DNA from: Candidatus Cloacimonadota bacterium
Lineage (GTDB): Bacteria; Cloacimonadota; Cloacimonadia; Cloacimonadales; Cloacimonadaceae
Assembly (NCBI GenBank): GCA_021206555.1
Contig: JAJOKA010000167.1
Location: 1-36,043, forward strand
Direction: 5' to 3'
DNA: 36,043 bases
Position numbers and translations under genes: made by a program. This document shows positions 27,202 through 35,668 of this stretch, piece by piece. Every line of letters begins with the position of its first letter. The first letter of the stretch is position 1. The notes below the pieces were generated by a model. It had not been told where the DNA came from, did no database searches, and was given only the letters and a program-made list of their open reading frames with translations.

Positions 27202-29396
27202 TCATTTGCTGTGTCTTGATGCTACAACCACATCTATCCTATCATCAAGCACAGTAAAACCCGGCTTAGAGAAACCATCAATGCCATCCATAACATTTGC
27301 AGCAGTGTAGGTAAAATGGATATGATTGTCAGGCGCATCCGGACTGCCAAAATCAACTATGATGTCATAGCCTCCATCCACACTTCCTGCCTCTGTAGGA
27401 ATTGTCCAGACTAAGCCGTCCCACTCTCCATCGGCATCGGTGCTATTCCCTGTTATCGGGGTGAAGAGGTTAGTGTCATAATGGGGAGTCAGGGTAGATA
27501 CATTGGCCCCATCGACGTATGTGTAGTCACCATGCCTGATTACATACACAGTGAAAGCTGTGTTCTGTGGAGCTTTTGTGATCTTCGCGTGAACCTGATC
27601 CCCGGGTGAAAAGACGTTCCTGGATCTATTGCCCTCGCTATAGCTTTCCACTTTTGGCGTAAAATGAAAGCCACGAGATTCATAAGCTTTATTGATGGCA
27701 TTCTGTCTTTTGCGTTCTGGATCAGAAACATCATCCACTAAGTCCATGAGGATGTTATAGAAGTAACGGGTTTGTAGCGGTAGGATTCGTTTGGAATAAT
27801 CTCTTCACTAACTCTTTTCAGACCCGCAATCAATAGATTATCTACGGCAGTGGGGCTAAAGAGTGGATCGCTACGTAGACTCCACCAGGCAGAGGCGAGG
27901 GGATATCTGCAGAAGTAATTAGAATATAAGTCTTCTGTTACACTAGTGCTATCACAAATAGACTGCACCGTAATCAGGTCTGAAATATTTGTTGATACTT
28001 GTGGCATACTCTGATAAACAGAATCACCAAGGTATGAGCAAGGAAAGTAGGTCGAGAATGCTTCATCCATGCCTCCATATAGGATTTCATTCTGCTGATC
28101 TGTTCCTACAGAGTTCATAAACTCATTGTTAAGTTTCATATGTACTAACATATGTGTCAATTCGTGACAGATAGGAGAGCTATAATCACCTGATAACTCA
28201 TTTACCTTTACTATATATTGTTCTCTAAAGAACCTGCTCCCTTCGGGAAATGGTATCCCGTAATGACAGCTATCATTGGTAATGCAATAGGATACGCAAA
28301 CATACGTTCAGAAGCCCAACCTATGAACTTGTTGGCATGATAATACTGGTTACTCGGGTTTCCGACGTAGTCCTGACGATCGAATATTATTGTGGGACTT
28401 AGAGGATCATCAAGGTATTTGGATATCTGTGTAGCAAGAGTATCCTCTATACTTCCATCATATACTGTAACAAAGCTTGATTCAAGACAAGCTCTTACAT
28501 CCTCGATTTCCTCACCGCTTATATTGGCATTTCCCATGCTATCTGTATAAAATACTACCCCAGGATTCCCATCGCATTTTGCAACTACTTTGGTATCCGT
28601 CAACTCATAGACTGATTCCTCCAGGTTATGATCGGGATATGCAGATCCCTTAACATTTACTGTTAGATCATTAATGATGGATGCTTCATTAACATAGATT
28701 TCACCAGTGTTAACATCAATAACCAGTCTTCTGGATAATCCCCCAACCCAACACAATCGATATATGAGCTTTAAATCTTGTTTGTACTTATTTATGTTAT
28801 AGTATTTTATGGAAAAGTCCGGCATAAAGTTAGAGTACCTTCTTTGTAGCTCGTCATCAACAATTTTTCCATATATCTCTACCGCGTCCTCTCTTGTAAT
28901 AATCACCCTAACATCACCTTCAGGCAATTCCACAGTATTGTCACCGATTGAAAAGCGCTTACGGCCTTCTTCATAAGTTATCATTATGAACCCTGCGCCT
29001 TCCACCCGATAACCCCCGACTTGCTGGTAATAATCCGTTGTATATCCACCCCACTGTTTTGTTATCCGACTCTTTGATAGCTGGGACCGGTTTGCCGGTG
29101 AGTATGGCAAAATCTTTTCCACTATTCTTTCGCAGGCTTGCCTGAAGGCTATGGTGTCTGCTTCTGTGGTGAATGGGATATCAGAGAAATTCCCTCTGTA
29201 GGTATGCAATCTCATGGTTCGTGTACTATGTCCCACATCACCGGTGAATCCCGTTTCTGCCCTAAACCTATCTGCCAATTGATTGAGTTCCTGGGTTTTG
29301 CGCGCGTGCTCTGCGGCATCGCTGGCATCTTCACTGGCGAAGATCATTGCGCAGAGCAGCAGTAACAACATTGTGACCAAGGCTTTTGTTTTTCAT
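27202..29396 (-). CDS. Exported HExTH zinc metallopeptidase (interrupted by frame breaks)
   Basis: About 730 residues after bridging breaks near 29385 (A run), 28243 and 27762. Start ATG 29396 with GGAG upstream gives a clean signal peptide: MKNKALVTM, LLLLLCAMIFAS. Residues to about 200 form a propeptide-like region (WGGYTTDYYQQVGGYRVEG, ITREDAVEIYG, LVIDVNTGEIYVNEASI) resembling the FTP/PepSY propeptides of thermolysin-like enzymes. The catalytic helix is ICHELTHMLVHMKLN (complement of about 28135-28165): HELTH, then a glutamate in GGMDEAFSTYF as likely third zinc ligand. The C-terminus (about 27202-27640) is a beta-rich domain (VFSPGDQVHAKITKAP, GSVDGGYDIIVDFGSPDAPD) and has no sorting domain. 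It is a gluzincin (M4/M36-like); exact family uncertain. Confidence 0.8.
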
Positions 29397-29423
29397 GTCT
29401 TTCTCCTTTTTCCTGCAAAGTAG

Positions 29424-29442
29424 AAGCGTCATCCTGACGCTT
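29424..29442. repeat. Triloop hairpin just upstream of the metallopeptidase
   Basis: AAGCGTCA (29424-29431), loop TCC, TGACGCTT (29435-29442): a perfect 8-bp stem, 28 bases before the metallopeptidase start on its template side. It would form in the 5' leader of that mRNA. It is of the same triloop design as the hairpins at 7139-7216. Confidence 0.6.
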
Positions 29443-29443
29443 G

Positions 29444-29458
29444 CAAACGGCTGGAAGC
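29444..29458 (-). repeat. Inverted-repeat partner of 27077-27091
   Basis: CAAACGGCTGGAAGC is the exact reverse complement of 27077-27091. Extending outward, 21 of 24 bases match (27068-27091 against 29444-29467). The pair flanks the metallopeptidase gene on both sides. Confidence 0.65.
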
Positions 29459-29575
29459 GGTTTCTACTGTCGGCAATCTCCTCAGCTTGATGCCGGTTGT
29501 TTTTTTTTTGTTACATACCCGAGTCCGGCAGACCTTGCTGCCTTAATCCTCAGGTAGCCCTATTGATATCGCATG

Positions 29576-29602
29576 ATTATTGACAACATGATTTCATGTC
29601 AA
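29576..29602 (-). promoter_or_regulatory. Possible promoter for the metallopeptidase gene
   Basis: On the minus strand, TTGACA (29602-29597) is followed after 15 bases by AATAAT (29581-29576). The spacing is shorter than the preferred 17. The element lies about 180 bases upstream of the metallopeptidase start, and its surroundings are partly palindromic (TTGACA facing TGTCAA). Confidence 0.3.
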
Positions 29603-29662
29603 GCACAATTCTTTGGCTTTATCTGCTTTCTGCTGTCCCGATCAGATCCTGAGACTTGCTTC

Positions 29663-29686
29663 ATAGCTTCAGCAGTTTCAAGGGTT
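29663..29686 (+). repeat. 24-bp direct repeat, right copy
   Basis: Identical to 27127-27150 and in the same orientation. The two copies lie 2.5 kb apart and enclose the metallopeptidase gene plus its leader. Flanking bases diverge immediately on both sides. Confidence 0.85.
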
Positions 29687-29790
29687 TCGGTGCAAATGCG
29701 CGGCAGAAACCTCTCTTCTGGTATCCTGACATCAGTGTGATTGAGATGTTTATGGTATCCTTGCAGGCTTGTCCGATTATGGACATTTAC

Positions 29791-29862
29791 CCGGGGTTTC
29801 TATTTCGCTGCACCCCGGCAATTTTTCTGTCGCCCTTCGGGCATTTCGAAGCTTCGGAATGC
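29791..29862. repeat. REP-like cluster of three palindromes
   Basis: CCGGGGT (29791-29797) pairs with ACCCCGG (29812-29818). GCCC-TTC-GGGC lies at 29832-29842. A near-perfect 22-base palindrome at 29841-29862 (arms GCATTTCGAAG and CTTCGGAATGC) shares bases with the second. The arrangement resembles bacterial REP/BIME elements. No intact REP-associated transposase was found nearby. Confidence 0.6.
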
Positions 29863-30158
29863 TACGTTACGAGTACCGAGCCCCAGCGGGAAGGTGTTTT
29901 TCCCTATAGGACTCAGTGCATATCTTGAGGAACCTGACGACTATCTGAACCCAAAGGAAATGGCTTTCATATAAAATGCCGTGCCGATGGCACTCAAATA
30001 GAACATCTTCCAGTCCTTTGATATGCGAGAGGATATCGCAGCTACATTGTGGAAACGTCATCTTGAAGTTTGTATGAGTCAGGATGTCGTGACTCCCTTC
30101 AAGCTTCTCGACCATCCATTTGTACTCTGTCAGTTGTGTTCATTCGTGGGAAAGAAAC

Positions 30159-30194
30159 AAAAAACCGGTAGCTTTGCGGGCAACCGGTTTTTTT
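30159..30194 (-). terminator. Strong terminator of the spc/alpha ribosomal operon
   Basis: AAAAAACCGGT (30159-30169) and ACCGGTTTTTT (30183-30193) form an 11-bp stem around a 13-base loop. In the minus-strand transcript the stem is followed by a U run, 28 bases past the rplQ stop. A/T runs on both sides make it potentially bidirectional. Confidence 0.9.
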
Positions 30195-30221
30195 ATCAGA
30201 AAAGACGGATGAGGTCTTTAT

Positions 30222-30624
30222 TTATTCAGGTCTTCAGCTTTGATGCTATCTTTTTTGGCCTTGATTGTGGATTCTTCCACGAATTGGATGATTGCCATGG
30301 GAGCGTTGTCGCCGCGACGGAATCCGGCTTTCAGCACTCTGGTGTATCCACCCTTACGGTCGGCAAAGGCAGGGCAATTTCGTCGAAGAGTTTTTTCACC
30401 AGGTCACGATCGCCCAAAACGCTGTAGGCCAGCCTGCGGGAATGAACGGTGTTGTTCTTTCCGTAGGTAACCACGCGTTCTACAAAGCGTCTCATTTCCT
30501 TGGCTTTGGCAAGAGTTGTGTTAATCTGGCCATGTTCCACCATGGATTTGACGAGGTTTCTCATCATCAGGCGTCTTGCATCGGTTTCGCGTCCGAACTT
30601 TCTACCTTCAAGTCTGTGTCGCAT
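30222..30624 (-). CDS. rplQ: 50S ribosomal protein L17 (one frame break)
   Basis: L17 lies near the peptide exit tunnel of the large subunit. Start [20 protein letters not shown] is diagnostic, followed by [32 protein letters not shown] and [21 protein letters not shown] missing base near 30370 shifts the frame. The restored end reads [31 protein letters not shown] and stops at 30222 after a short lysine-rich tail. About 134 residues. AAGGTG seven bases upstream is the ribosome-binding site, inside the end of rpoA. Last gene of the alpha operon, with the terminator directly after. Confidence 0.96.
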
Positions 30625-31762
30625 TTTTCACCTTCTTTTTTTGGAGCAGGAACGGGTTTACGGGGAGTGGCTGTTGCGGGTTTTTCGGTTTTCTCCACGG
30701 CAGGAGCTGCTTCAGGAGCTGCTTCCGCTACAACAGTGGGCTTCGGTTCTTCCGCGGCAATGATGCCACGGGAACGAGCTTCCTTGATTTTGCGGTAGAT
30801 GCCATCCACGTCCATACCCAGTTCCAGATCATATTTTTTAAGTTTTTGGACGATCTCTTCGAGGGATTTCTTGCCGAAATTGCGGAATTTCAGCATTTCA
30901 GGTTCTGATTTGGATACCAACTCACCAATGGTGCTGATGTTGGCCATTTCCAGGCAATTTGCGGCACGCACGGTAAGCTCTATTTCCTTCACGCTCATGC
31001 TCAAAATGCGTTCTTTCTCTTCGAGATCGGGATCGAGTTCCACATCCCGGATGTATTCCGGTTCGGTTTCAAATAAGCTGATCTTGGCAGCCATATCCTT
31101 GAGGATTTTGGCAGCCAGGAAGAGCGCGATCATTGGTTCAACCGCACCGTTTGAGTGAATTTCCAGGATTAGCTTATCGTAGTTCATGCGTTCTTTCACG
31201 CGCTGATGGGTAACGGAGAAGTTCACCTTCAGAATGGGAGAATAGATGCTGTCGATGGGGATGAACCCAATAGCATGGCCTTCCGGATTCTGACGGTCTG
31301 CGGATACGTATCCGCGTCCGATACCTACAATCATCTCAATCTTAAGATCAATATCTTCGGTCACTTCCAGTAGATAGAGGTCTTTGTTGATAATCTTGAC
31401 GTTGGCATTTCCTGGATCATGCTGGCGGTAATGATACCTTTGCCTTTGTGTTCCAGGATAATTGTGCTTTCTTCCACGGTATTGGATTCGATCACAAGCT
31501 GTTTGATCCTTAGAATCAGATCGATATAATCTGAATTGGTGCCGGGCACCGGGGTGAACTCGTGATGCAAGCCTTCAATGCGGACAAAGCGTACTGCGGC
31601 TCCCTGGATGGATGACAGTAACACTCTGCGCAGGGTATTGCCCAGGGTGGTGCCAAAACCGGGTTCCAGAGGACCGATTTCAAATCTGCCGTAATTGCGG
31701 GAATACGACGCTTTGTCGTGCTCTACGCTTTCGGGCATCTGTAAGGGTTCAAGATACATCAT
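30567..31762 (-). CDS. rpoA: RNA polymerase alpha subunit (frame breaks), with long Ala/Pro-rich tail
   Basis: Alpha dimers nucleate RNA polymerase assembly. N-terminal domain: YGRFEIGPLEPGFGTTLGNT, LRRVLLSSIQGAAVRFVRIE, HEFTPVPGTNSDYIDLILRI; after a missing base near 31405, NANVKIINKDLYLLEV, VGIGRGYVSADRQNPEGHAI and YDKLILEIHSNGAVEP. C-terminal promoter-binding domain: ELTVRAANCLEMANISTIGE, MLKFRNFGKKSLEEI. Beyond residue about 345 lies an unusual tail rich in Ala, Pro, Glu and Lys (PKPTVVAEAAPEAAP onward). As written the frame ends at 30567, inside rplQ. An A-run error (30636-30642) could instead end it at 30608 or just before rplQ. About 375-390 residues, longer than the usual 315-340. Confidence 0.95.
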
Positions 31763-31781
31763 ATCAAACTCCTCATGGGGT

Positions 31782-32399
31782 TTACTTGGAGTAGAATTCG
31801 ACGATGAGACGCAGATCTACGGTGACCGGAATCTCGCTTGCGACAGGGATTGAATCAAAACTGCCGCGCATATTTTCTTTATCTACGGTTAACCAGCTGT
31901 AGGGGGTAGTAGCTTCAGAGCTGCTCAGAGCGTCCACCAGCATTTTCATGCCACGGCTTTTGGGACGCACTTCGATGATATCGCCAGCCTTACACAGAAA
32001 GGAAGGGATATCCACTTTTTTGCCATTGACCATGAAGTGGCCATGGTTCACAAACTGACGGGCCTGCATGCGCGTGCTGGCGAAGCCAAGGCGATAAACC
32101 ACGTTATCCAGTCGGCGTTCCAGCAGTTGCATCAGGTTGTCACCTGTTACGCCACCGGCTTTTGCCGCTTTCACAAAGTAGTTTTTGAACTGCTTTTCCA
32201 AGAGGCAATAAGTGAGGCGAAGTTTCTGTTTGGCTTTCAGGTGCACACCATAATCGGAGAGCTTTCTGCGCATCATCGCGCCATGCTGTCCTGATGGGTG
32301 TTTCCGTTTGGCCAGGATTCTATCGTATTTGTTGGTGCCAAAGATGTTTTCACCAAATTTGCGACAGAGCTTTCCTTTGGGTCCGGTATATCTTGCCAT
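31782..32399 (-). CDS. rpsD: 30S ribosomal protein S4
   Basis: S4 binds 16S rRNA early in small-subunit assembly and often represses its own operon. Protein of 205 residues, unbroken: MARYTGPKGKLCRKFGENIF, KRKHPSGQHGA, LSDYGVHLKAKQKLRLTY. The S4 RNA-binding domain follows: LLERRLDNVVYRLGFASTR, ARQFVNHGHFMVNGKKVDI. The N-terminus lacks the four-cysteine zinc site of some S4 proteins (a C-minus type). It lies between rpsK and rpoA, the usual order in the alpha operon. Confidence 0.98.
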   Translation of the reverse strand: MARYTGPKGKLCRKFGENIFGTNKYDRILAKRKHPSGQHGAMMRRKLSDYGVHLKAKQKLRLTYCLLEKQFKNYFVKAAKAGGVTGDNLMQLLERRLDNVVYRLGFASTRMQARQFVNHGHFMVNGKKVDIPSFLCKAGDIIEVRPKSRGMKMLVDALSSSEATTPYSWLTVDKENMRGSFDSIPVASEIPVTVDLRLIVEFYSK

Positions 32400-32408
32400 G
32401 ATTTCTCC

Positions 32409-32798
32409 TTATATCCTTCTGGTTTTGGGGGGACGGCAACCGTTGTGCGGAATTGGGGTTTCGTCCTTGATCATGGTAACTTTGATACCGGCCGCGTTGA
32501 TCGCGCGGATGGAGGATTCTCTTCCGCCACCGGGGCCTTTTACAATCACGCCAACTTTCTGGATGCCCATTTCGGCGCCGGCTTTGGCTACTTCTGCAGC
32601 AGCCATCTGAGCGGCGAAGGGAGTGCTTTTACGAGAGCCTTTGTAACCGATCTTGCCACCCGAACTCCAGGCCAGAACGTTTCCGGCACGGTCGGTAAGC
32701 GAAATGATCGTGTTATTGAAGCTGGAATGCACGAATACCAAGCCTTCATCGAAGGACAGGCGTACGCGTTTTTTCTTTACTCTGGTTTTCTTTGCCAT
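32409..32798 (-). CDS. rpsK: 30S ribosomal protein S11
   Basis: S11 sits in the platform of the small subunit near the mRNA exit. Protein of 129 residues, unbroken: [80 protein letters not shown] and the closing [18 protein letters not shown] are nearly universal. It lies ten bases after rpsM and nine before rpsD. Confidence 0.98.
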   Translation of the reverse strand: MAKKTRVKKKRVRLSFDEGLVFVHSSFNNTIISLTDRAGNVLAWSSGGKIGYKGSRKSTPFAAQMAAAEVAKAGAEMGIQKVGVIVKGPGGGRESSIRAINAAGIKVTMIKDETPIPHNGCRPPKTRRI

Positions 32799-32808
32799 GA
32801 TTCAGCTC

Positions 32809-33177
32809 CTATTTCTTCTTCTTAATGGCGCTGCCGCGAGGGCCCTTACGGGTTCTGGCATTGGTGTGGGTACGTTGGCCCCGCACCGGCAGGCCGCGTT
32901 TGTGGCGCAAGCCGCGATAGCAACCAATTTCCATGAGCCGTTTAATGTTCATGGCAATCTGAGTTCTCAAAGTACCTTCCACGGCATATTCATTCTGAAT
33001 CATGTCACGCAGTACTTTTTCTTCGTCTAAGGTGAGATCAGCGACCTTCTTCTTTTCGTCGATATTAGCCTTCTGGCATATCTCGATGGCGCGGCTTCTG
33101 CCGATGCCATAGATATAGGTAAGACCAATGAAGAGCCGCTTATTCTTGGGAATCTCAATACCTGCAATATGTGCCAA
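32809..33177 (-). CDS. rpsM: 30S ribosomal protein S13 (TTG start)
   Basis: S13 contacts the large subunit and P-site tRNA from the head of the small subunit. Protein of 122 residues, unbroken: [72 protein letters not shown]. The start codon is TTG (33177-33175), placed six bases after a full GGAGG (33188-33184). No ATG is available at the conserved N-terminus AHIAGI. A sequence error turning ATG into TTG cannot be excluded in this error-rich sequence. Confidence 0.97.
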   Translation of the reverse strand: MAHIAGIEIPKNKRLFIGLTYIYGIGRSRAIEICQKANIDEKKKVADLTLDEEKVLRDMIQNEYAVEGTLRTQIAMNIKRLMEIGCYRGLRHKRGLPVRGQRTHTNARTRKGPRGSAIKKKK

Positions 33178-33183
33178 GTTGGT

Positions 33184-33188
33184 CCTCC
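33184..33188 (-). promoter_or_regulatory. rpsM: Strong ribosome-binding site deciding the TTG start of rpsM
   Basis: GGAGG on the minus strand, six bases before TTG 33177. It is preceded by an A9 run that overlaps the end of rpmJ. It supports initiation at TTG rather than at a downstream codon. Confidence 0.7.
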
Positions 33189-33195
33189 TTTTTTT

Positions 33196-33314
33196 TTAAC
33201 CTGTCTTTGTTGTGTCTTAGGGTTTGAGGTCTGCAGATAACGCGAATAACGCCGTGGCGTTTGATTATTCTGCAGTCCTTTGCAGATTATCTTTACTGAT
33301 GCTTTGACTTTCAT
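33196..33314 (-). CDS. rpmJ: 50S ribosomal protein L36 (frame breaks)
   Basis: L36 is a 37-38-residue zinc-ribbon protein of the large subunit. From ATG 33314 the sequence reads MKVKASVKIICK. With a missing base near 33280, it continues DCRIIKRHGVIRVICRP, and with two more near 33220 and 33201, QNPKTQQRQG and a TAA at 33198-33196. Three cysteines of the zinc site are visible (ICKDC and VIC). The fourth ligand, normally His in NPKHKQRQG, reads Thr here, but the stretch is too error-prone to trust. The place between infA and rpsM is the standard one. As written, the frame is broken. Confidence 0.85.
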
Positions 33315-33356
33315 TGTTATCTCCTTGACTCCCCGCAATCGCGAAAGGCAATTCTC

Positions 33357-33575
33357 TTATTTATAACGATATGTGATTCTGCCGCGAGTGAGATCATAGG
33401 GTGAAAGCTCCACCTTCACCTTGTCTCCCGGCAGGATACGAATATAGTGCATACGCATTTTACCGGAGGAGTGAGCCAATATCTCATGGCCATTTTCCAG
33501 TTCAACGCGAAAAGTTGTATTCGGAAGGGCTTCTGTAACCACGCCTTCCACTTCTATAACGCCAGATTTACTCAT
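33357..33575 (-). CDS. infA: Translation initiation factor IF-1
   Basis: IF-1 occupies the A site of the small subunit during initiation. Protein of 72 residues with a single OB fold: [68 protein letters not shown]. Length and sequence are standard. It lies 14 bases after map and 42 bases before rpmJ. Confidence 0.98.
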   Translation of the reverse strand: MSKSGVIEVEGVVTEALPNTTFRVELENGHEILAHSSGKMRMHYIRILPGDKVKVELSPYDLTRGRITYRYK

Positions 33576-33589
33576 GAATCTTCCTTCCC

Positions 33590-34348
33590 TTACGCATTAG
33601 TAAGTATCTCAGAACCGGCATTGGTGAGGAGGATGCTGTGTTCAAAGTGCGCGGACAGCGAACCGTCTGCCACCATAAACTCCCAGCCTTTTTCCTTCAC
33701 CCTGTTGGTGCCGATATTTACCATGGGTTCGATTGCCAATGTCATCCCGGCTTCCAGCCTGGGGCCGTATCCGGCACGGCCGGAATTGGGTATCTGTGGT
33801 TCTTCGTGTAACTCTCTGCCCACACCATGACCGGTAAGGTCATCTGCCGGAAAGTATCCTTTGGCAGCGATATGGGAACCAATCGCGTGAGAAATATCTC
33901 CCACTCTGGCTCCCGGCACTGCCGCAGCGATTCCGATCATCAGGGCTTCGTGAGTGGCTTCCATCAAAGCGCAAGCTTCCTCACTGATCTGCCCCACGGC
34001 ATAGGTCCTGGCAGCATCGCCATAGTATCCATCTTTGATTACACCGACGTCAATGCCGATGATATCGCCTTCGTTCAAGATCACTTTCTTGGAGGGAATG
34101 CCATGCACGATCACGCTGTTGGGCGAGGTGCAGAGCGTTCCGGGGAAGGGCTTCAGGCCGGGCACGCGATATCCTTTGAAGGCAGGCTTGCCACCTTTGG
34201 CCAGGATAAAGCTTTCGGCAAAACGGTCCAATTCCCAAGTATTAACCCCGGCATGGATCATCGTTCCAAGCTCTTCAAACAGCTCACCGATGATGCGGCA
34301 AGCGGCTCTTATCTTTGTGATCTCTGCGGGCGATTTCAGGTAGATCAT
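33590..34348 (-). CDS. map: Methionine aminopeptidase, type I
   Basis: Removes the initiator methionine from new proteins in the cytoplasm. Protein of 252 residues, unbroken. Dinuclear metal ligands are visible: Asp in [20 protein letters not shown] (two Asp), His in [18 protein letters not shown], Glu in [10 protein letters not shown] and a C-terminal Glu in [11 protein letters not shown]. No N-terminal zinc-finger extension, so type Ia. It lies five bases after secY; adk, often between them, is absent. Confidence 0.97.
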   Translation of the reverse strand: MIYLKSPAEITKIRAACRIIGELFEELGTMIHAGVNTWELDRFAESFILAKGGKPAFKGYRVPGLKPFPGTLCTSPNSVIVHGIPSKKVILNEGDIIGIDVGVIKDGYYGDAARTYAVGQISEEACALMEATHEALMIGIAAAVPGARVGDISHAIGSHIAAKGYFPADDLTGHGVGRELHEEPQIPNSGRAGYGPRLEAGMTLAIEPMVNIGTNRVKEKGWEFMVADGSLSAHFEHSILLTNAGSEILTNA

Positions 34349-34353
34349 TCTCT

Positions 34354-35667
34354 TTAGCTGCTGCGTCCGCGAAGCTTGCCCTTCTTCATGAAACCGTCAT
34401 AATGACGCATCACGAGATGGGATTCAATCTGTTGCAGAGTATCCAGCGCCACACCCACCACGATGATGAGCCCGGTTCCACCAAAGTAGAAAGGCAGATC
34501 AAAGCGATGACTCATGATTTCGGGCAAAAGGGCCACGAAAGCGAAGATACTGCGCCCGGAAGGGTGAATTCGTGTGAGCACGGTGTTTATGTATTCAGCA
34601 GTCTTCTTACCGGGTTTTTTGCCGGGGATGTGACCACCATATTTCACCATATTCTCTGCCATTTCGGTCGGATTGAGCACAATCGCCGTGTAGAAATAGG
34701 CAAAGAAGATGATCAGGGTTACATAAAGCACAGTATAAAGCAGAGCTCCCGGAGATAACCAACGCTGCAAAGTGAGCCAGAATCCACCACCGGAACCGAA
34801 AAAGGCCGCGATTGTGGCAGGAAACATCAGTACGCTTTGAGCAAAGATGATGGGGATCACACCGGCGGTATTCACCCGTAGGGGAATATAGGTGCTCTGT
34901 CCGCCATACACTCTGCGACCAACGATACGTTTGGCATATTGCACGGGAATCTTGCGGGTTGCTTCAGTTACAAAGATCACAGCCGCGGTTACAGCTACCA
35001 TCAAAGCAACGGCAAACACCGCTTTCCAGGCATAGGTAGGCTCCACGCCGATCTTCTGGAACATGCGAATGAAGCCTTCAGGATAGCGAGCTATGATACC
35101 GGCAAAGATGATCAGAGAGATACCATTGCCAATGCCATGCTCGGTGATTTGCTCACCAATCCACATCACGATCATCGTACCTGTCACCAGAGTGATGATA
35201 CCCGTCATGTGAAACAAAGCTCCCGGTGAGGGCACTACGCCACCGGCCAGATTGGTCAGCCAGATAGTGATGGTGATGGCATTGAAAGCAGCCAGACCCA
35301 CCGTTCCATAACGGGTAATCTGGTTCAGTTTCTTCTGACCTTCCGCGCCTTCTTTTCGCAATTTTTCAAAATAGGGAATGATGCTGCCCAGAAGCTGAAT
35401 CACGATGGATGCAGTGATATAGGGCATGATTCCCAAGGCAAATACCGATGCACGCTCGAAGTTTCCGCCCACGAAAAGATCCAGCAGACCAAAGAGGGTG
35501 TTTCCACCTTCCCTGGCACCTTCGAAGAAGGATTGCAAAGCGCTGGCATCTACTCCCGGAATGGGCACAAAACTGCCCATTCTGTACAGCACCAGGAACA
35601 GCGCCGTAAAGAGTATCTTTTTCTTCAGGTCCGGAATCCGGAACATGTTAGTAATAGTCTTAAGCAA
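34354..35667 (-). CDS. secY: Protein translocase subunit SecY
   Basis: Central channel of the Sec translocon in the inner membrane. Protein of 437 residues, unbroken, with ten predicted helices. Typical blocks: FRIPDLKKKILFTALFLVLY, GSFVPIPGVDASALQSFFE, ALGIMPYITASIVIQLLGSI, GIGNGISLIIFAGIIARYP, RIVGRRVYGGQSTYIPLRVN, AGVIPIIFAQSVLMFPATIA, and GKKTAEYINTVLTRI in the last cytoplasmic loop. One base separates it from rplO. Confidence 0.98.
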   Translation of the reverse strand: MLKTITNMFRIPDLKKKILFTALFLVLYRMGSFVPIPGVDASALQSFFEGAREGGNTLFGLLDLFVGGNFERASVFALGIMPYITASIVIQLLGSIIPYFEKLRKEGAEGQKKLNQITRYGTVGLAAFNAITITIWLTNLAGGVVPSPGALFHMTGIITLVTGTMIVMWIGEQITEHGIGNGISLIIFAGIIARYPEGFIRMFQKIGVEPTYAWKAVFAVALMVAVTAAVIFVTEATRKIPVQYAKRIVGRRVYGGQSTYIPLRVNTAGVIPIIFAQSVLMFPATIAAFFGSGGGFWLTLQRWLSPGALLYTVLYVTLIIFFAYFYTAIVLNPTEMAENMVKYGGHIPGKKPGKKTAEYINTVLTRIHPSGRSIFAFVALLPEIMSHRFDLPFYFGGTGLIIVVGVALDTLQQIESHLVMRHYDGFMKKGKLRGRSS

Positions 35668-35668
35668 A

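Larger units (their letters stand above)
29397..30221. other. 825-base gene-free region between the metallopeptidase and rplQ
   Basis: No convincing gene. A minus-strand frame of 82 codons at 29867-30115 has no recognisable motif or ribosome-binding site. The region holds a triloop hairpin, one arm of an inverted repeat, the right copy of the 24-bp direct repeat, a T10 tract (about 29500-29509), a cluster of palindromes at 29791-29862, a small triloop GTGCC-GAT-GGCAC (29981-29993) and the rplQ terminator. Confidence 0.6.

Noticed and set aside
29867..30115. 82-codon minus-strand frame as a gene or transposase remnant
   Set aside because: No recognisable motif or ribosome-binding site, and its end runs into the palindrome cluster. 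Support is too weak.
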